A stretch of 64,000 nt of DNA. It comes from CBDATA01 sp965202845 (lineage in GTDB: Bacteria; Acidobacteriota; Vicinamibacteria; Marinacidobacterales; Marinacidobacteraceae). This document shows, piece after piece, positions 35,503-43,733 of the stretch; within the stretch, counting starts at the first letter, position 1; each line of letters begins with the position of its first letter. The translations under genes and the position numbers were made by a program. The notes beneath the pieces were generated by a model that worked only from the letters and a program-made list of their open reading frames with translations, made no database searches and had not been told where the DNA came from. Location: contig OZ241856.1 in assembly GCA_965202845.1 (NCBI GenBank), positions 1,984,001-2,048,000 of the forward strand, written 5' to 3'.

Positions 35503-36640
35503 GATCTTGACCTCTCATCATATTTATTTCAGATTCAGCCAAATCTTTCCGTTTTACGAAAATCCTGCCGTACAAGGTATGGACTATTCTTCCGTCCTTG
35601 ACAAGATAGTTCCCCTTGCGCGGCCTGCCCCTCATGACAGCCAGGCCGTTGGACTTTTGGCCAGACATTCCGGTTTCCGTCCCATCCGGTCTCATCTCGA
35701 CATAATCGCCATAAAACGTGTGGCTCCGAAAGTTTTCATCCCATAGATAGGAAAGACCCAGAATTTCAAATTGATCGGGATTGTGCTTGTCCAGGAAGGT
35801 GATCGGCACTCCCATCGCGCCGTCCCAATCCATCGGGATTTCGGCGACCTTGTCCACGTTGATCGCGTCGTAGTTGTCGTAGGTCGGATACGCCTCGGGC
35901 GAGTAGCGCTTCGTGAGAATCAACTCCTCATGCCGCTTCCGGTGATCCAGATTCGTGAACCAGATACTCTGCGACCTGCCTTTGACGACGCCGTCAACCA
36001 TTTTGTATCGACTGCCCTGCTTTTGTGTCTTGAGCAATTCCCTGGCGTAGGAAGGCGGCACGTCAAACAGCAGGTCCTTGCTCATGGGAGTCATGCCGAC
36101 CCATATTTCACTTTTCTTGATCATCGGAAAGATTTCCTTGTACTTGATCGCATTCTTGTTGCCGATAATCAGGAATTTCTTGGCATGCTGCACCAGTTGA
36201 GCGACGTATTCGCGGAAAAGCGAGAAGGGCGGGTTGGACACCACGGTGTCCGCCTGCTTCAGCAACTCGACGCTCTCCGCGCTGCGAAAATCGCCATCGC
36301 CCTCGAATTTCCGAACCCCGATGTCCTCAACGCGGGGCGTCCGCGAATCTCCGCTGCCTTCGTACTCCAGCCAGATCGCCCGCTCCGAATCGTGGCGGCT
36401 GAACAAGTCCGGCGAATGGTTCCGGTAGCACGAAGTGATGAGCTTCCTCAACCCCAGGCGCTTGAAGTTGTACGAAAAGTAGTGGAAGAAATTGGAGACG
36501 CGAGGATCGTCGCAGTTGCAGTAGACGACCTTGCCGCGAAAGTGTTCGGTGTAGTGACGGAGCTCGTTTTCGATGTCGGAACGCTGCGTGTAGAACTCGT
36601 CGTTTTTCCGAAGTTTGGCCTTGCGCAGGTTCTCATTCAT
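35489..36640 (-). CDS. EcoRI-family N6-adenine methyltransferase, paralogue 1
   Basis: 383 residues, intact. YCNCDDPRVSNFF resembles the SAM-site region of M.EcoRI and the catalytic motif is NPPF at 136-139. SIWFTNLDHRKRHEELILT and YDNYDAINVDKVAEIP continue the family pattern. No EcoRI-like nuclease is nearby; the DUF262-HNH gene two genes downstream is the probable partner. Its gene overlaps paralogue 2 by 14 bases and starts 35 bases after the XRE-ImmA gene, so all four minus-strand genes may be one transcript. The DNA here is visibly less GC-rich than the purine block, suggesting transfer. Confidence 0.92.
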   Translation of the reverse strand: MNENLRKAKLRKNDEFYTQRSDIENELRHYTEHFRGKVVYCNCDDPRVSNFFHYFSYNFKRLGLRKLITSCYRNHSPDLFSRHDSERAIWLEYEGSGDSRTPRVEDIGVRKFEGDGDFRSAESVELLKQADTVVSNPPFSLFREYVAQLVQHAKKFLIIGNKNAIKYKEIFPMIKKSEIWVGMTPMSKDLLFDVPPSYARELLKTQKQGSRYKMVDGVVKGRSQSIWFTNLDHRKRHEELILTKRYSPEAYPTYDNYDAINVDKVAEIPMDWDGAMGVPITFLDKHNPDQFEILGLSYLWDENFRSHTFYGDYVEMRPDGTETGMSGQKSNGLAVMRGRPRKGNYLVKDGRIVHTLYGRIFVKRKDLAESEINMMRGQDHGTE

Positions 36641-36675
36641 CGCCAGGACTTGTCCCCCACATCAAGCCCTTGCCG

Positions 36676-37926
36676 TCACCGGGCGAGCATCCTGCCGACC
36701 TGCGCTGGCCTGACACCCAGGATTCTGGCCACCCGGGTCGTCGACAGCGCTCCGGATTCCAGCATGCGACGGGAGAATGCGAGCAGACCCGGTCCGACCC
36801 GATGCCGACGCACCGCATACCAGGAAGGGCCGCCCTCCGATTCGCGTCGCCGCGTCCGGCGTCCTTCGCGGCGGCGGTGCCATTGTCTGCGAAAGTCCTC
36901 CTGGAGGCGCTCGAAGAGCGTTCGACTCAAGCGCCCGGCGCGAAGGAGTCGGTAGGCGACCATGGTCCGACTCAGATTTCGTTCGCGGGCGAACGAGTCG
37001 ATACTCCGTTTCGCCTCTTCAAGAGACGCGCCGCGTTCCATGACGATCCCGGCAAGCATTGGTGCGGGCAGCAACCATTCGGCGGCCACGTCGTCGCAGA
37101 ACTTCTCGATTTCCGCTTCGACGCGCATTCCACGGAAACCGGATTGGCCGAGCAGGATGTGGGTCAATTCGTGCAAGAGCGTGAAGGACCGCGCCGCCCG
37201 GGAGTCGTTGTCGTTGATGACCACGAACGGCGCCACGTCATCCGCAATCGCAAGGCCGCGAAAGACCTCCACGTCGATGGCGGTGTGGTGGCTGCCGAGA
37301 TCGCCCTTGAGCAGAACGAACACGCCGGAAGCCTCGGTTCGCGAACGAAGCAGCTGGAAGGCGGAATCGGGAGTTCGCTCCGCGTAGTACTTCGCGGCGT
37401 TCATGTCATCGCCGAGCGCCTGGCGGAGCTCGTTCACTCCGCGTCGCACCAACCGGGCGGCATCCGGGCGGCGCCGCAGAATCCGACACAGCGAATCCAG
37501 CCCCGCTTCGGGGACTTCCCCATCCAGAAGAGCGCCCACGAATGGCAGCGGCTCGGCTTCATCCTCGGCTTCCAACGCAGAGCGCACCATGTTCTGGCGG
37601 CTTTGCAGGTTGCGCGCCAGGGCGTCGATCAAGGCGTCGGTCTCCGAAGAGCGCGCTCCGGGCAGGGTCCGGAAGTCCGGCCGGCGGTCATCCCGCGGGG
37701 GCGGCGCATCCAGATAGAAGACGAGCAACGGCCGGCGGTAGTGACGCGCCATCCGGACCAGCACCGATCGCGTGGGCTTTTCCTCACCGCGTTCCAGCGC
37801 GGTGAGCCGCAAGGCGGCCGCGACGCCACGGGCATCCCCGATGCCGACCCTGGCGGCGGCGCCCCCGAGGGTGAGACCCGCCGTTTCACGCGCCCAGACG
37901 AGGATTTCGGGGTTGACGGACGGCAT
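36676..37926 (-). CDS. XRE-family regulator with ImmA/IrrE metallopeptidase domain
   Basis: 416 residues from ATG 37926 (MPSVNPEIL), the usual N terminus of this family. Residues 5-70 hold a helix-turn-helix (ARETAGLTLGGAAARVGI). The peptidase has HELTH at 252-256 and a downstream glutamate in IEKFCDDVAAEWLLP. Such proteins sense stress or phage and cleave a regulator, or act as antitoxins. The usual partner, a DUF4411 PIN-like toxin, is absent. The C-terminal ~70 residues are arginine-rich with an additional helix-turn-helix-like end (TTRVARILGVRPAQVGRML). It may control the methylase operon that begins 35 bases later. Confidence 0.9.
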   Translation of the reverse strand: MPSVNPEILVWARETAGLTLGGAAARVGIGDARGVAAALRLTALERGEEKPTRSVLVRMARHYRRPLLVFYLDAPPPRDDRRPDFRTLPGARSSETDALIDALARNLQSRQNMVRSALEAEDEAEPLPFVGALLDGEVPEAGLDSLCRILRRRPDAARLVRRGVNELRQALGDDMNAAKYYAERTPDSAFQLLRSRTEASGVFVLLKGDLGSHHTAIDVEVFRGLAIADDVAPFVVINDNDSRAARSFTLLHELTHILLGQSGFRGMRVEAEIEKFCDDVAAEWLLPAPMLAGIVMERGASLEEAKRSIDSFARERNLSRTMVAYRLLRAGRLSRTLFERLQEDFRRQWHRRREGRRTRRRESEGGPSWYAVRRHRVGPGLLAFSRRMLESGALSTTRVARILGVRPAQVGRMLAR

Positions 37927-38017
37927 CGCTCTCACCCGCAAGGTAGCACACCGGGGCATGCGTCACCGAGATGAGGGAGCGATCGGCCTCCATGCCATGG
38001 CCAATTCGAACGGACCT

Positions 38018-38110
38018 CGACACCGCCCGCACCGTCATCGACGTCCAGGGAAACGTTGCGGGGCTGCTGGGACTTCGCTTCGAGGACGGAAAGAGCACCT
38101 GATGGCCGTC
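38018..38110 (+). mobile_element. Remnant of an IS3-family transposase gene
   Basis: DNA resembling the orfA/orfB junction of the transposase at 55161: GTCATCGACGTCCAGGG, AAACGTTGCGGG and GACGGAAAGAGC align in the same order with small indels (compare about 55488-55585). It is too short and disrupted to code. It marks an old IS3 insertion next to the helicase fragment. The rest of the gap from 37927 to 38017 shows nothing recognisable. Confidence 0.6.
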
Positions 38111-38317
38111 GAGGACGCCCTCGTCGACGAGGTCGTCAATCCACTCCCCCGCCTCGCAATTCGGGTTCCACTGAAATGAGTGGGGCGGGCCAGAAATCAC
38201 CCCGGGCATACGCTTGGTCGACGGTGCGCTTGATGTCTTCGGCCCGGATGCGGGTGAAGCTTCGGGAGAATTTCCCGTAATCGGCTACAACCCGGTCGCG
38301 AAGCGCGAAGACGTCCC
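38111..38317 (-). pseudogene. N-terminal fragment of a DEAD/DEAH-type helicase
   Basis: Reading down the minus strand gives FALRDRVVADYGKFSRSF and GDFWPAPLI, then after a one-base frame change NPNCEAGEWIDDLVDEGVL. This order is the N terminus of large DEAD/DEAH helicases found in defence islands (pattern LRDRV-DY-SF-IR, WP-PLIQLNPSFEPG-DLV-EG). All helicase motifs are lost; the fragment ends where IS3-like DNA begins. It starts at the stop codon of the AbiEii-type toxin gene, so it was the next gene of that operon. Confidence 0.55.
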
Positions 38318-39346
38318 TCAGTCGTTTCGGGCCGCCGCGTTGGCCCGGGACTGGATGGAGGCGCACCTTTCCATCAGTTGCTCGAAGGGTTCCTCCTCGT
38401 CGAGGAACAGGCCGCCGGCCCGCGTCTTCGCGTAGTCCTCCTCGAGCGTCGCGCGCGCCGCGCCGGTGGGCGCCAGCTGCAGGTTACCGGAAACCGCCGC
38501 CAGGTAGTCGATGCGTTCGCCGCGGACGTCCTTCTCGACGAAGAAGATTCCCTTGTGGCGGGCGACGGAGAACGCGAGCTCCCGGTCGGCGAGCGCGCGG
38601 TCGACGATTCCCGCTTCGTCAAGGCGCGCGACGTCGTGCCAGTGCCTCGACAGGCGGTCGCCGCGCCCGCGTTCCCGATGGCAGAAGACGTGCATCGAGG
38701 TCGCCTTCTCCCAGAAGGTGCGCTCCGCCAGCATCACCGTCGGGGTCGCCTCGGGAAACGTCAGATCGGGAAGCAGGGGCGCCGCATCGCACGCCACCGG
38801 GCGCTTCGCGTGGGGTTCGCCGGTGGAACGGGCGCCGAATTCGACCAGGACGTCCGGCCGCACGAAACCGATTTCCTTGAAGAGCGGCTCGTATTCGACG
38901 TGGAGTCGGTAGTCGTCCACGCGGAAACGCGCCGCAAAACCGGCGCGGGCGAGCCCCTCCTGGACGATGGGGCAGGCTTCGTCGCGGACCCATTCGGCGA
39001 GGCGGGGGCGGATGGCTTGCGTCCAGCGCTTCTCCTGACTGCGGGTGGGCGGCAGCGCCTCGTCGTCGCCGCCGGAGACGAAGTCGGGCGCGATGGCTCG
39101 GATGTCGTAGGTGACGTCGACGTCCTCGGAAAACCGGCGGATCGCGCCCCACGCCTTCGAGAGCGATGTGCCCCCCTTGAAGATCAGGTGTTCGGCGAAC
39201 GGGGAGTCGAACAGGACGCGGAGGGTGGCGACCACCCAGATGTCCTTTTCCAACAGGAACGCACGGAAACTGCCTTGCTTTCCGGCAATACTCAATGCCT
39301 GATGACGCTCTTGGGGCGAGAGGTCTTGGAAGCGCGTCTCAGGCAT
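38318..39346 (-). CDS. AbiEii/AbiGii-type nucleotidyltransferase toxin
   Basis: 342 residues. The nucleotidyltransferase signature is complete: FKGGTSLSKAW (G58-G59-T60-S61) followed by FSEDVDV with D75 and D77. The conserved K for the family appears in AERTFWEKATSMH. Type IV toxin of abortive-infection systems; relatives pyrimidylate tRNA acceptor stems. It overlaps its antitoxin by 8 bases. Full length and without frameshift, so probably active and held in check by the antitoxin. Confidence 0.92.
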   Translation of the reverse strand: MPETRFQDLSPQERHQALSIAGKQGSFRAFLLEKDIWVVATLRVLFDSPFAEHLIFKGGTSLSKAWGAIRRFSEDVDVTYDIRAIAPDFVSGGDDEALPPTRSQEKRWTQAIRPRLAEWVRDEACPIVQEGLARAGFAARFRVDDYRLHVEYEPLFKEIGFVRPDVLVEFGARSTGEPHAKRPVACDAAPLLPDLTFPEATPTVMLAERTFWEKATSMHVFCHRERGRGDRLSRHWHDVARLDEAGIVDRALADRELAFSVARHKGIFFVEKDVRGERIDYLAAVSGNLQLAPTGAARATLEEDYAKTRAGGLFLDEEEPFEQLMERCASIQSRANAAARND

Positions 39347-39956
39347 GGGCGAGTCGGGCGCTCAGCGGCGCCGCCATCCATTCGGGGAGAACGGCCCGGG
39401 CCGCCGCCAGTTCGTCCCGGTCCTTCTGGGAGAGCGTCGGCAGAACAACATCAAGGCTGTCCTCGACCTCCTCGGGGCCGAGCCACGCGAGGGCGCGGAT
39501 GACCTCTCCGGCCTTGCGGTAGGGGGCGGTGAGTTGCCAGCGCGGCGCATGGCGCAGTTCAACGTCGGCGCCGCCGAAATACAGCCTCCGACTGGGACCG
39601 GTAGTGAGACAGATCATGCGCATCGGGTTCTGGGTTATCAGTCCCAGGCAGTTGGCGGCGGAGGCGCCGGCAGGCGCGTAGATCTCGCCCCACATCTTCG
39701 ACAGGTTGGCGAGGGCCTTGCTGATCGAGGGCGGGCACAAGCCGAAGCGGGTCGGGATGGGGCGCATGTAGACGCCCTGGCAAATCCGCATGAGGTCGCC
39801 GGATCGGGCGAGGCGCGACAGCGCCTGGTTGACCGCCGCCCGGTTGCCGAGGTGGAGCAGGGCGCCGGGGCAGATCGGGGTCGCCTCCGGGAGGGCTTCG
39901 GCGTGCTCCATGATGCGGCGGGGGAGTCCGCGTCGGACCCGCTTGTCAGAAATCAT
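39339..39956 (-). CDS. AbiEi-like (DUF6088) antitoxin, copy adjacent to toxin
   Basis: 205 residues. An N-terminal winged-helix region (NQALSRLARSGDLMRICQGVYMRP) is followed by the C-terminal AbiEi-type domain with LTTGPSRRLYFG. These antitoxins repress their own promoter and neutralise the nucleotidyltransferase. The gene overlaps the toxin gene (8 bases) and the upstream duplicate (4 bases). It differs from the duplicate mainly around residues 73-85 and at the last residues. Confidence 0.88.
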   Translation of the reverse strand: MISDKRVRRGLPRRIMEHAEALPEATPICPGALLHLGNRAAVNQALSRLARSGDLMRICQGVYMRPIPTRFGLCPPSISKALANLSKMWGEIYAPAGASAANCLGLITQNPMRMICLTTGPSRRLYFGGADVELRHAPRWQLTAPYRKAGEVIRALAWLGPEEVEDSLDVVLPTLSQKDRDELAAARAVLPEWMAAPLSARLAHA

Positions 39957-40579
39957 GTAGCAAGACTACCGCAAAGGCGGCCGCTCAGCGGCGCCGCCAT
40001 CCATTCGGGGAGAACGGCCCGGGCCGCCGCCAGTTCGTCCCGGTCCTTCTGGGAGAGCGTCGGCAGAACAACATCAAGGCTGTCCTCGACCTCCTCGGGG
40101 CCAAGCCACGCGAGGGCGCGGATGACCTCTCCGGCCTTGCGGTAGGGGGCGGTGAGTTGCCAGCGCGGCGCATGGCGCAGTTCAACGTCGGCGCCGCCGA
40201 AATACAGCCTCCGGCTGGGACCGGTAGTGAGACAGATCATGCGCATCGGGTTCTGGGTTATCAGTCCGAGGCAGTTGGCGGCGGAGGCGCCGGCGGGCGC
40301 GTAGATCTCGCCCCACATCTTTGAGAGGGCTGCGAGGGCCTTGTCGGAGCAGGGCGCCCGCATACCGAAGCGAGTCGGGATGGGGCGCATGTAGACGCCC
40401 TGGCAAATCCGCATCAGGTCGCCGGATCGGGCGAGGCGCGACAGCGCCTGGTTGACCGCCGCCCGGTTGCCGAGGTGGAGCAGGGCGCCGGGGCAGATCG
40501 GGGTCGCCTCCGGGAGAGCTTCGGCGTGCTCCATGATGCGGCGGGGGAGTCCGCGTCGGACCGGCTTGTCAGAAATCAT
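39953..40579 (-). CDS. AbiEi-like (DUF6088) antitoxin, duplicate
   Basis: 208 residues, nearly identical to the next gene over most of its length. The variable patch reads GMRAPCSDKALAALS against GLCPPSISKALANLS, and the C terminus ends GRLCGSLAT instead of ARLAHA. The stop overlaps the next ATG (ATGA), so both copies are translated in series. Recent tandem duplication or gene conversion is evident. Two doses of antitoxin, or two operator specificities, are possible consequences. Confidence 0.88.
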   Translation of the reverse strand: MISDKPVRRGLPRRIMEHAEALPEATPICPGALLHLGNRAAVNQALSRLARSGDLMRICQGVYMRPIPTRFGMRAPCSDKALAALSKMWGEIYAPAGASAANCLGLITQNPMRMICLTTGPSRRLYFGGADVELRHAPRWQLTAPYRKAGEVIRALAWLGPEEVEDSLDVVLPTLSQKDRDELAAARAVLPEWMAAPLSGRLCGSLAT

Positions 40580-40588
40580 GCAGCAAGA

Positions 40589-40693
40589 CTACCGCAAAAG
40601 GCAGGCGCGCAAAGGCGCCGCCATCCAGTCGGGGATTATGGATCGGGCCGCCGCCAGTGCGTCCCCGTCCTCCTGGGAGAGCGTCCCTCCTCG
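40589..40693 (-). pseudogene. 3' stub of a third, more diverged antitoxin copy
   Basis: Minus-strand translation TLSQEDGDALAAARSIIPDW then MAAPLRACLLR-stop parallels TLSQKDRDELAAARAVLPEW-MAAPLSG of the intact copies. The rest of the gene is missing upstream of 40693. It is more diverged than the two intact copies are from each other, so it records an older duplicate. Confidence 0.75.
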
Positions 40694-40865
40694 ACGTCAA
40701 ACCGGAACAAGGCGTTCCCTTGACCGCGACAGGTTGAAAACGCCCCGCCATCCGCAAAAAACCATGAATATCAAGCCCCTGGATCCTTTCTCGGCGCTTT
40801 TTCCTTCGTGAAGTTCCGCATAGCCTGACAGGAGCCGCGGCCCGGTGAAGTAGGATGCCCGAACC

Positions 40866-41579
40866 TTGCGTTCGTCGGCGGGCTCCCGCGCATCCTCCCT
40901 CGCCGGCCTTCTGCTTCGTTCGGGGCTTCTGGCCGGGTTCGCGTGGACGCTGGGGAGCGCTCCGGCGGCGGCCCAGGGGCACCTCCTCCGACTCGCCGCC
41001 GGCGCCGGCGCCCAGCTGATGGCTCACGACGAGCTCAAGCTGAGCCGGGGCTTCGGGGTGGGCGGCGGCGCAGCCTTCCGGTTCAACGACTCCCTCAGCT
41101 TCGAGGCGGGACTGCACTTCGGACGCTCGAACCGCCGCTACACGGAGCGGAACGAGCCGGTGGAGGACGTGCTCGCGGTTCCCGCCTACCAGTACCGCAC
41201 CAACCGGTACCACCTGGACGGGTCGTTCGTCTACCACCTGGGGCGGCGGCAGCCCTTCCAGCTGTACGTGCTGGCCGGCGCCGGAATCGTCCGCCGCGAG
41301 GAGGTGCGCGAGGACTACACCTACGACGACCCCGATCCGCCCGATCCCCCCGACCCCGATAACGCCGCCCCCACCCGGCCGACCGGGGTGCGGATTCCGA
41401 TCGGAGTCGAAATCAGCCTCGATTCCACCGAGCACACGTTCACCGCCCACGTCGGCGCCGGGTTCGAGGTTTACGTCCTCTCGTACCTGTCGGCGCGGGC
41501 CGAGTACCGGATCTGGTCCGGAAGCGACTTCGGATTCCGCACCCAGCAATTCCTGGTGGGCGTGAACTACTACCGCTGA
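40866..41579 (+). CDS. Outer-membrane beta-barrel-like protein
   Basis: 237 residues with a signal peptide ending APAAAQ. Alternating hydrophobic/polar strands with conserved glycines (RGFGVGGGAAFRFNDSLSFEAGLHFG) and a terminal strand ending in GVNYYR (aromatic near the end) fit an eight-strand OmpA/OmpW-type barrel. A loop of DPDPPDPPDPD is acidic and proline-rich. The TTG start at 40866 is the first codon that keeps the signal peptide. It ends 8 bases before mrpE, so it may be the first gene of that transcript, but a link with cation export is not established. Confidence 0.75.
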   Translation: MRSSAGSRASSLAGLLLRSGLLAGFAWTLGSAPAAAQGHLLRLAAGAGAQLMAHDELKLSRGFGVGGGAAFRFNDSLSFEAGLHFGRSNRRYTERNEPVEDVLAVPAYQYRTNRYHLDGSFVYHLGRRQPFQLYVLAGAGIVRREEVREDYTYDDPDPPDPPDPDNAAPTRPTGVRIPIGVEISLDSTEHTFTAHVGAGFEVYVLSYLSARAEYRIWSGSDFGFRTQQFLVGVNYYR

Positions 41580-41587
41580 GCCGGGGA

Positions 41588-42103
41588 ATGGGACACCGGC
41601 CCCCCTCCGGCGACCTTGCCGCGACCGCGGGGCTCGCAGCCGGCCTGTTCGCCTTCTGGTACATCCTGTCCGGCCTTGCCGACGCCTTCCACCTGGGCGC
41701 CGGGGCGGCGGCGGCCCTTGCTGTCGCGTTCGGCTGCCGGGGCGTCTGGCGCACCCGGGAAGGCGCGCTCTCCCGGCTGCGCATCCGGCCCCGGTGGGCG
41801 CCGTACCTGTTCTGGCTCTCGGGCGAAATCCTGCTCTCGGCGGTCCGGGTGGCCCGGGTGGTGCTGGCGCCGAAGCTCCGGCTGCAGCCCGGCATCGCGC
41901 GCTTCCGGGACGGATTGCCCGACTCCGCCGCCCGCACCGTCCTCGCCCACTCGATCACCCTCACCCCCGGCACCGTGACCCTGGACTCCGAAAACGGGGA
42001 GCTGACCGTGCACGCGCTGGACGAACGTTCCGGCGCCAGCCTGCGGGACGCCCGGCAGCCGCTCCGCGCCCGGGTCGCCCGCCTGTTCCCGGCGAACGAT
42101 TGA
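41588..42103 (+). CDS. mrpE: Mrp-type cation/proton antiporter subunit E
   Basis: 171 residues. Two to three N-terminal membrane helices (LAAGLFAFWYILSGL) lead into YLFWLSGEILLSAVRVARVVL and the cytosolic HSITLTPGTVTLDSENGELTVHAL, the classical MnhE/MrpE pattern. It is the first antiporter gene of the operon. The subunit corresponds to MbhA in the Mbh order. Confidence 0.92.
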   Translation: MGHRPPSGDLAATAGLAAGLFAFWYILSGLADAFHLGAGAAAALAVAFGCRGVWRTREGALSRLRIRPRWAPYLFWLSGEILLSAVRVARVVLAPKLRLQPGIARFRDGLPDSAARTVLAHSITLTPGTVTLDSENGELTVHALDERSGASLRDARQPLRARVARLFPAND

Positions 42104-42116
42104 GACCGGGAGCGCC

Positions 42117-42386
42117 ATGCACATCATCCTGGCTTGCTTCGCCGGCGCCATCTTCCTGGCGATGCTGGCGGCGCTGGCGCGGGTGGTCCGCGGGCCGACG
42201 CTCTGGGACCGGCTTTCCGGCCTCGCCCCCATCGCCGCCAAGACCCTGATCCTGCTGCTGGTGGCCGGGGAACTCTCCGGCGAGCCGGAGATGTTCGTGG
42301 ACATCGCGCTCGCCTACGCCCTGATCGGGTTCCTCACCGCGCTGGTCATCGCCAAGTACTTCGACCGGGGGGCGGACAACCCGTGA
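42117..42386 (+). CDS. mrpF: Mrp-type antiporter subunit F
   Basis: 89 residues with three membrane helices; RVVRGPTLWDRLSGL and the conserved acid in EMFVDIALAYALIGF are MrpF/MnhF hallmarks. Its stop overlaps the GTG of mrpG. Confidence 0.93.
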   Translation: MHIILACFAGAIFLAMLAALARVVRGPTLWDRLSGLAPIAAKTLILLLVAGELSGEPEMFVDIALAYALIGFLTALVIAKYFDRGADNP

Positions 42387-42724
42387 GCGATTTCGGCCTG
42401 CGGGAGGCGCTCGCCACCGCCTGCCTCGCCGTCGGCTTGTTCTTCATCCTCGCCACCGTGGTGGGCGTGCTCCGGCTCCCCGACTTCTACACCCGGCTCC
42501 ACGCGATCTCGAAGTGCGAAACGGTCGGCCTCGGCTTCACCCTCCTCGCCTTCGCGATCCTCGCCGCCGACTGGGCGCTGGCCGCGCGGTTCCTGCTGAT
42601 CGGCGCGGTTCTCGCGCTCGCCAACCCGACCGCGACCCACGCGCTGGGGCGGGCGGCGCTCCGCAGCGGAGTCCAGTCGCTGGCGGCCGCCCGCCAATCC
42701 GAACCGGGGAGCAAACCCTCGTGA
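42383..42724 (+). CDS. mrpG: Mrp-type antiporter subunit G
   Basis: 113 residues from GTG 42383 (GTGA overlap with mrpF). GVLRLPDFYTRLHAISKCETVGLGF is the conserved MnhG core. Three membrane helices. An upstream open frame in the same phase is antecedent read-through. Confidence 0.93.
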   Translation: MSDFGLREALATACLAVGLFFILATVVGVLRLPDFYTRLHAISKCETVGLGFTLLAFAILAADWALAARFLLIGAVLALANPTATHALGRAALRSGVQSLAAARQSEPGSKPS

Positions 42725-42972
42725 CCGACCCCTCGGCGCTGGTGGCCGCCGGCCTGCTGGCGGTCATGCTGGTGGTCGCGGTCGCCGCGCTGCTGGTCCG
42801 CGACGTCCTCGCCGCCGCGGTGCTCTTCGGGGTCTTCAGCTTCGCCGCCGCCACCTGGTTCGCGCTGCTCGGCGCGGTGGACGTGGCCTTCACCGAAGCC
42901 TCGGTGGGCGGCGCCCTCAGCGCCATCCTCCTGGTCTCGGTGGCGTCGCGCACCAGCCGGTGGTTCGACTGA
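42721..42972 (+). CDS. MbhD-like (DUF4040) antiporter subunit
   Basis: 83 residues from GTG 42721, overlapping mrpG. Three hydrophobic segments and LLGAVDVAFTEASVGGALSAILLV match the DUF4040/MbhD domain, which in canonical Mrp is the C-terminal end of MrpA and in Mbh is a separate gene. The acidic residues D and E in DVAFTEA are the expected intramembrane charges. Here it is a stand-alone gene as in Mbh. Confidence 0.85.
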   Translation: MTDPSALVAAGLLAVMLVVAVAALLVRDVLAAAVLFGVFSFAAATWFALLGAVDVAFTEASVGGALSAILLVSVASRTSRWFD

Positions 42973-42974
42973 GA

Positions 42975-43715
42975 ATGCCGTCCCGGTTGCGCCTGCTGCT
43001 CGCCGTCCTCGGCTTCGGCGGGCTGCTGGCCGGCCTCCTCGCCGGAACCGCCGCGCTCCCCGAATTCGGCGACCCCGAATCCCCGGCCTCCACGCGCGTG
43101 TCCCCCCGGTTCATCGAATCGGCGCGGGAGGAGACCGGCGCCTTGAACATGGTGACCGCCGTCCTCGCCGACTACCGCGGGTACGACACCCTGGGCGAGG
43201 CCGCAGTGATTTTCGTCGCCGGACTCGGCTGCATCCTCATCCTCGGCGGCTTCGCGCCGCGGGAGGCCGCTTCCGACGAACCGGGACTCGCCCACCGCTT
43301 CGGCAGCGACGTCCTCGACGCGGCGGCGCGCACCCTGGCGCCCTGGATCCTCCTCTTCTCCCTCTACGTCCTGGTGCACGGGCACGTGAGCCCCGGCGGG
43401 GGCTTCCAGGGCGGGGTGCTCTTCGGGTCCGGCCTGATGGCGCTGCGCCTGATCCGGGGACCGGGCGCCTTCGGCCCCGGGCTGCCCGCCTCGCTCGCGA
43501 TGGCCTGCATCGGCCTGCTGGCCTTCGTAGGCATCGGCGTCGCCTGCCTGCCGTTCGGCGGAGAATTCCTGAACTACGGCGTGCTGCCGCTCGGCACCGA
43601 GCCGGCGAGCATCCGCGAGCTCGCCACCCTGCTGGTCGAGGCCGCGGTATTCGTGGCGGTCGCCGGCACCGTGATGGTGCTCTTCCACACCATCAGCGCC
43701 GGGGTCCGGGAGTAG
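42975..43715 (+). CDS. mrpB: MbhE/MnhB-type antiporter subunit
   Basis: 246 residues from ATG 42975, 2 bases after the previous stop. The N-terminal part (PRFIESAREETGALNMVTAVLADYRGYDTLGEA) is MbhE-like; residues ~105-240 are the MnhB domain with LYVLVHGHVSPGGGFQGGVLFG. The two domains, separate in archaeal Mbh, are fused. Six or seven membrane helices. Symbol by the MnhB part. Confidence 0.87.
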   Translation: MPSRLRLLLAVLGFGGLLAGLLAGTAALPEFGDPESPASTRVSPRFIESAREETGALNMVTAVLADYRGYDTLGEAAVIFVAGLGCILILGGFAPREAASDEPGLAHRFGSDVLDAAARTLAPWILLFSLYVLVHGHVSPGGGFQGGVLFGSGLMALRLIRGPGAFGPGLPASLAMACIGLLAFVGIGVACLPFGGEFLNYGVLPLGTEPASIRELATLLVEAAVFVAVAGTVMVLFHTISAGVRE

Positions 43716-43733
43716 GAGGGGGGGCGTCCCGCG

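Noticed and set aside
37886..38209. 107-residue minus-strand gene with NPNCEAGEWIDDLVDEGVL
   Set aside because: Read as part of the decayed helicase N terminus in a second frame plus IS3 debris, not a gene of its own.
39339..40693. CRISPR-like or satellite array
   Set aside because: The repeats are whole antitoxin genes of about 620 bp, two copies plus a stub, with no short repeat-spacer pattern. No CRISPR array was seen in the window.
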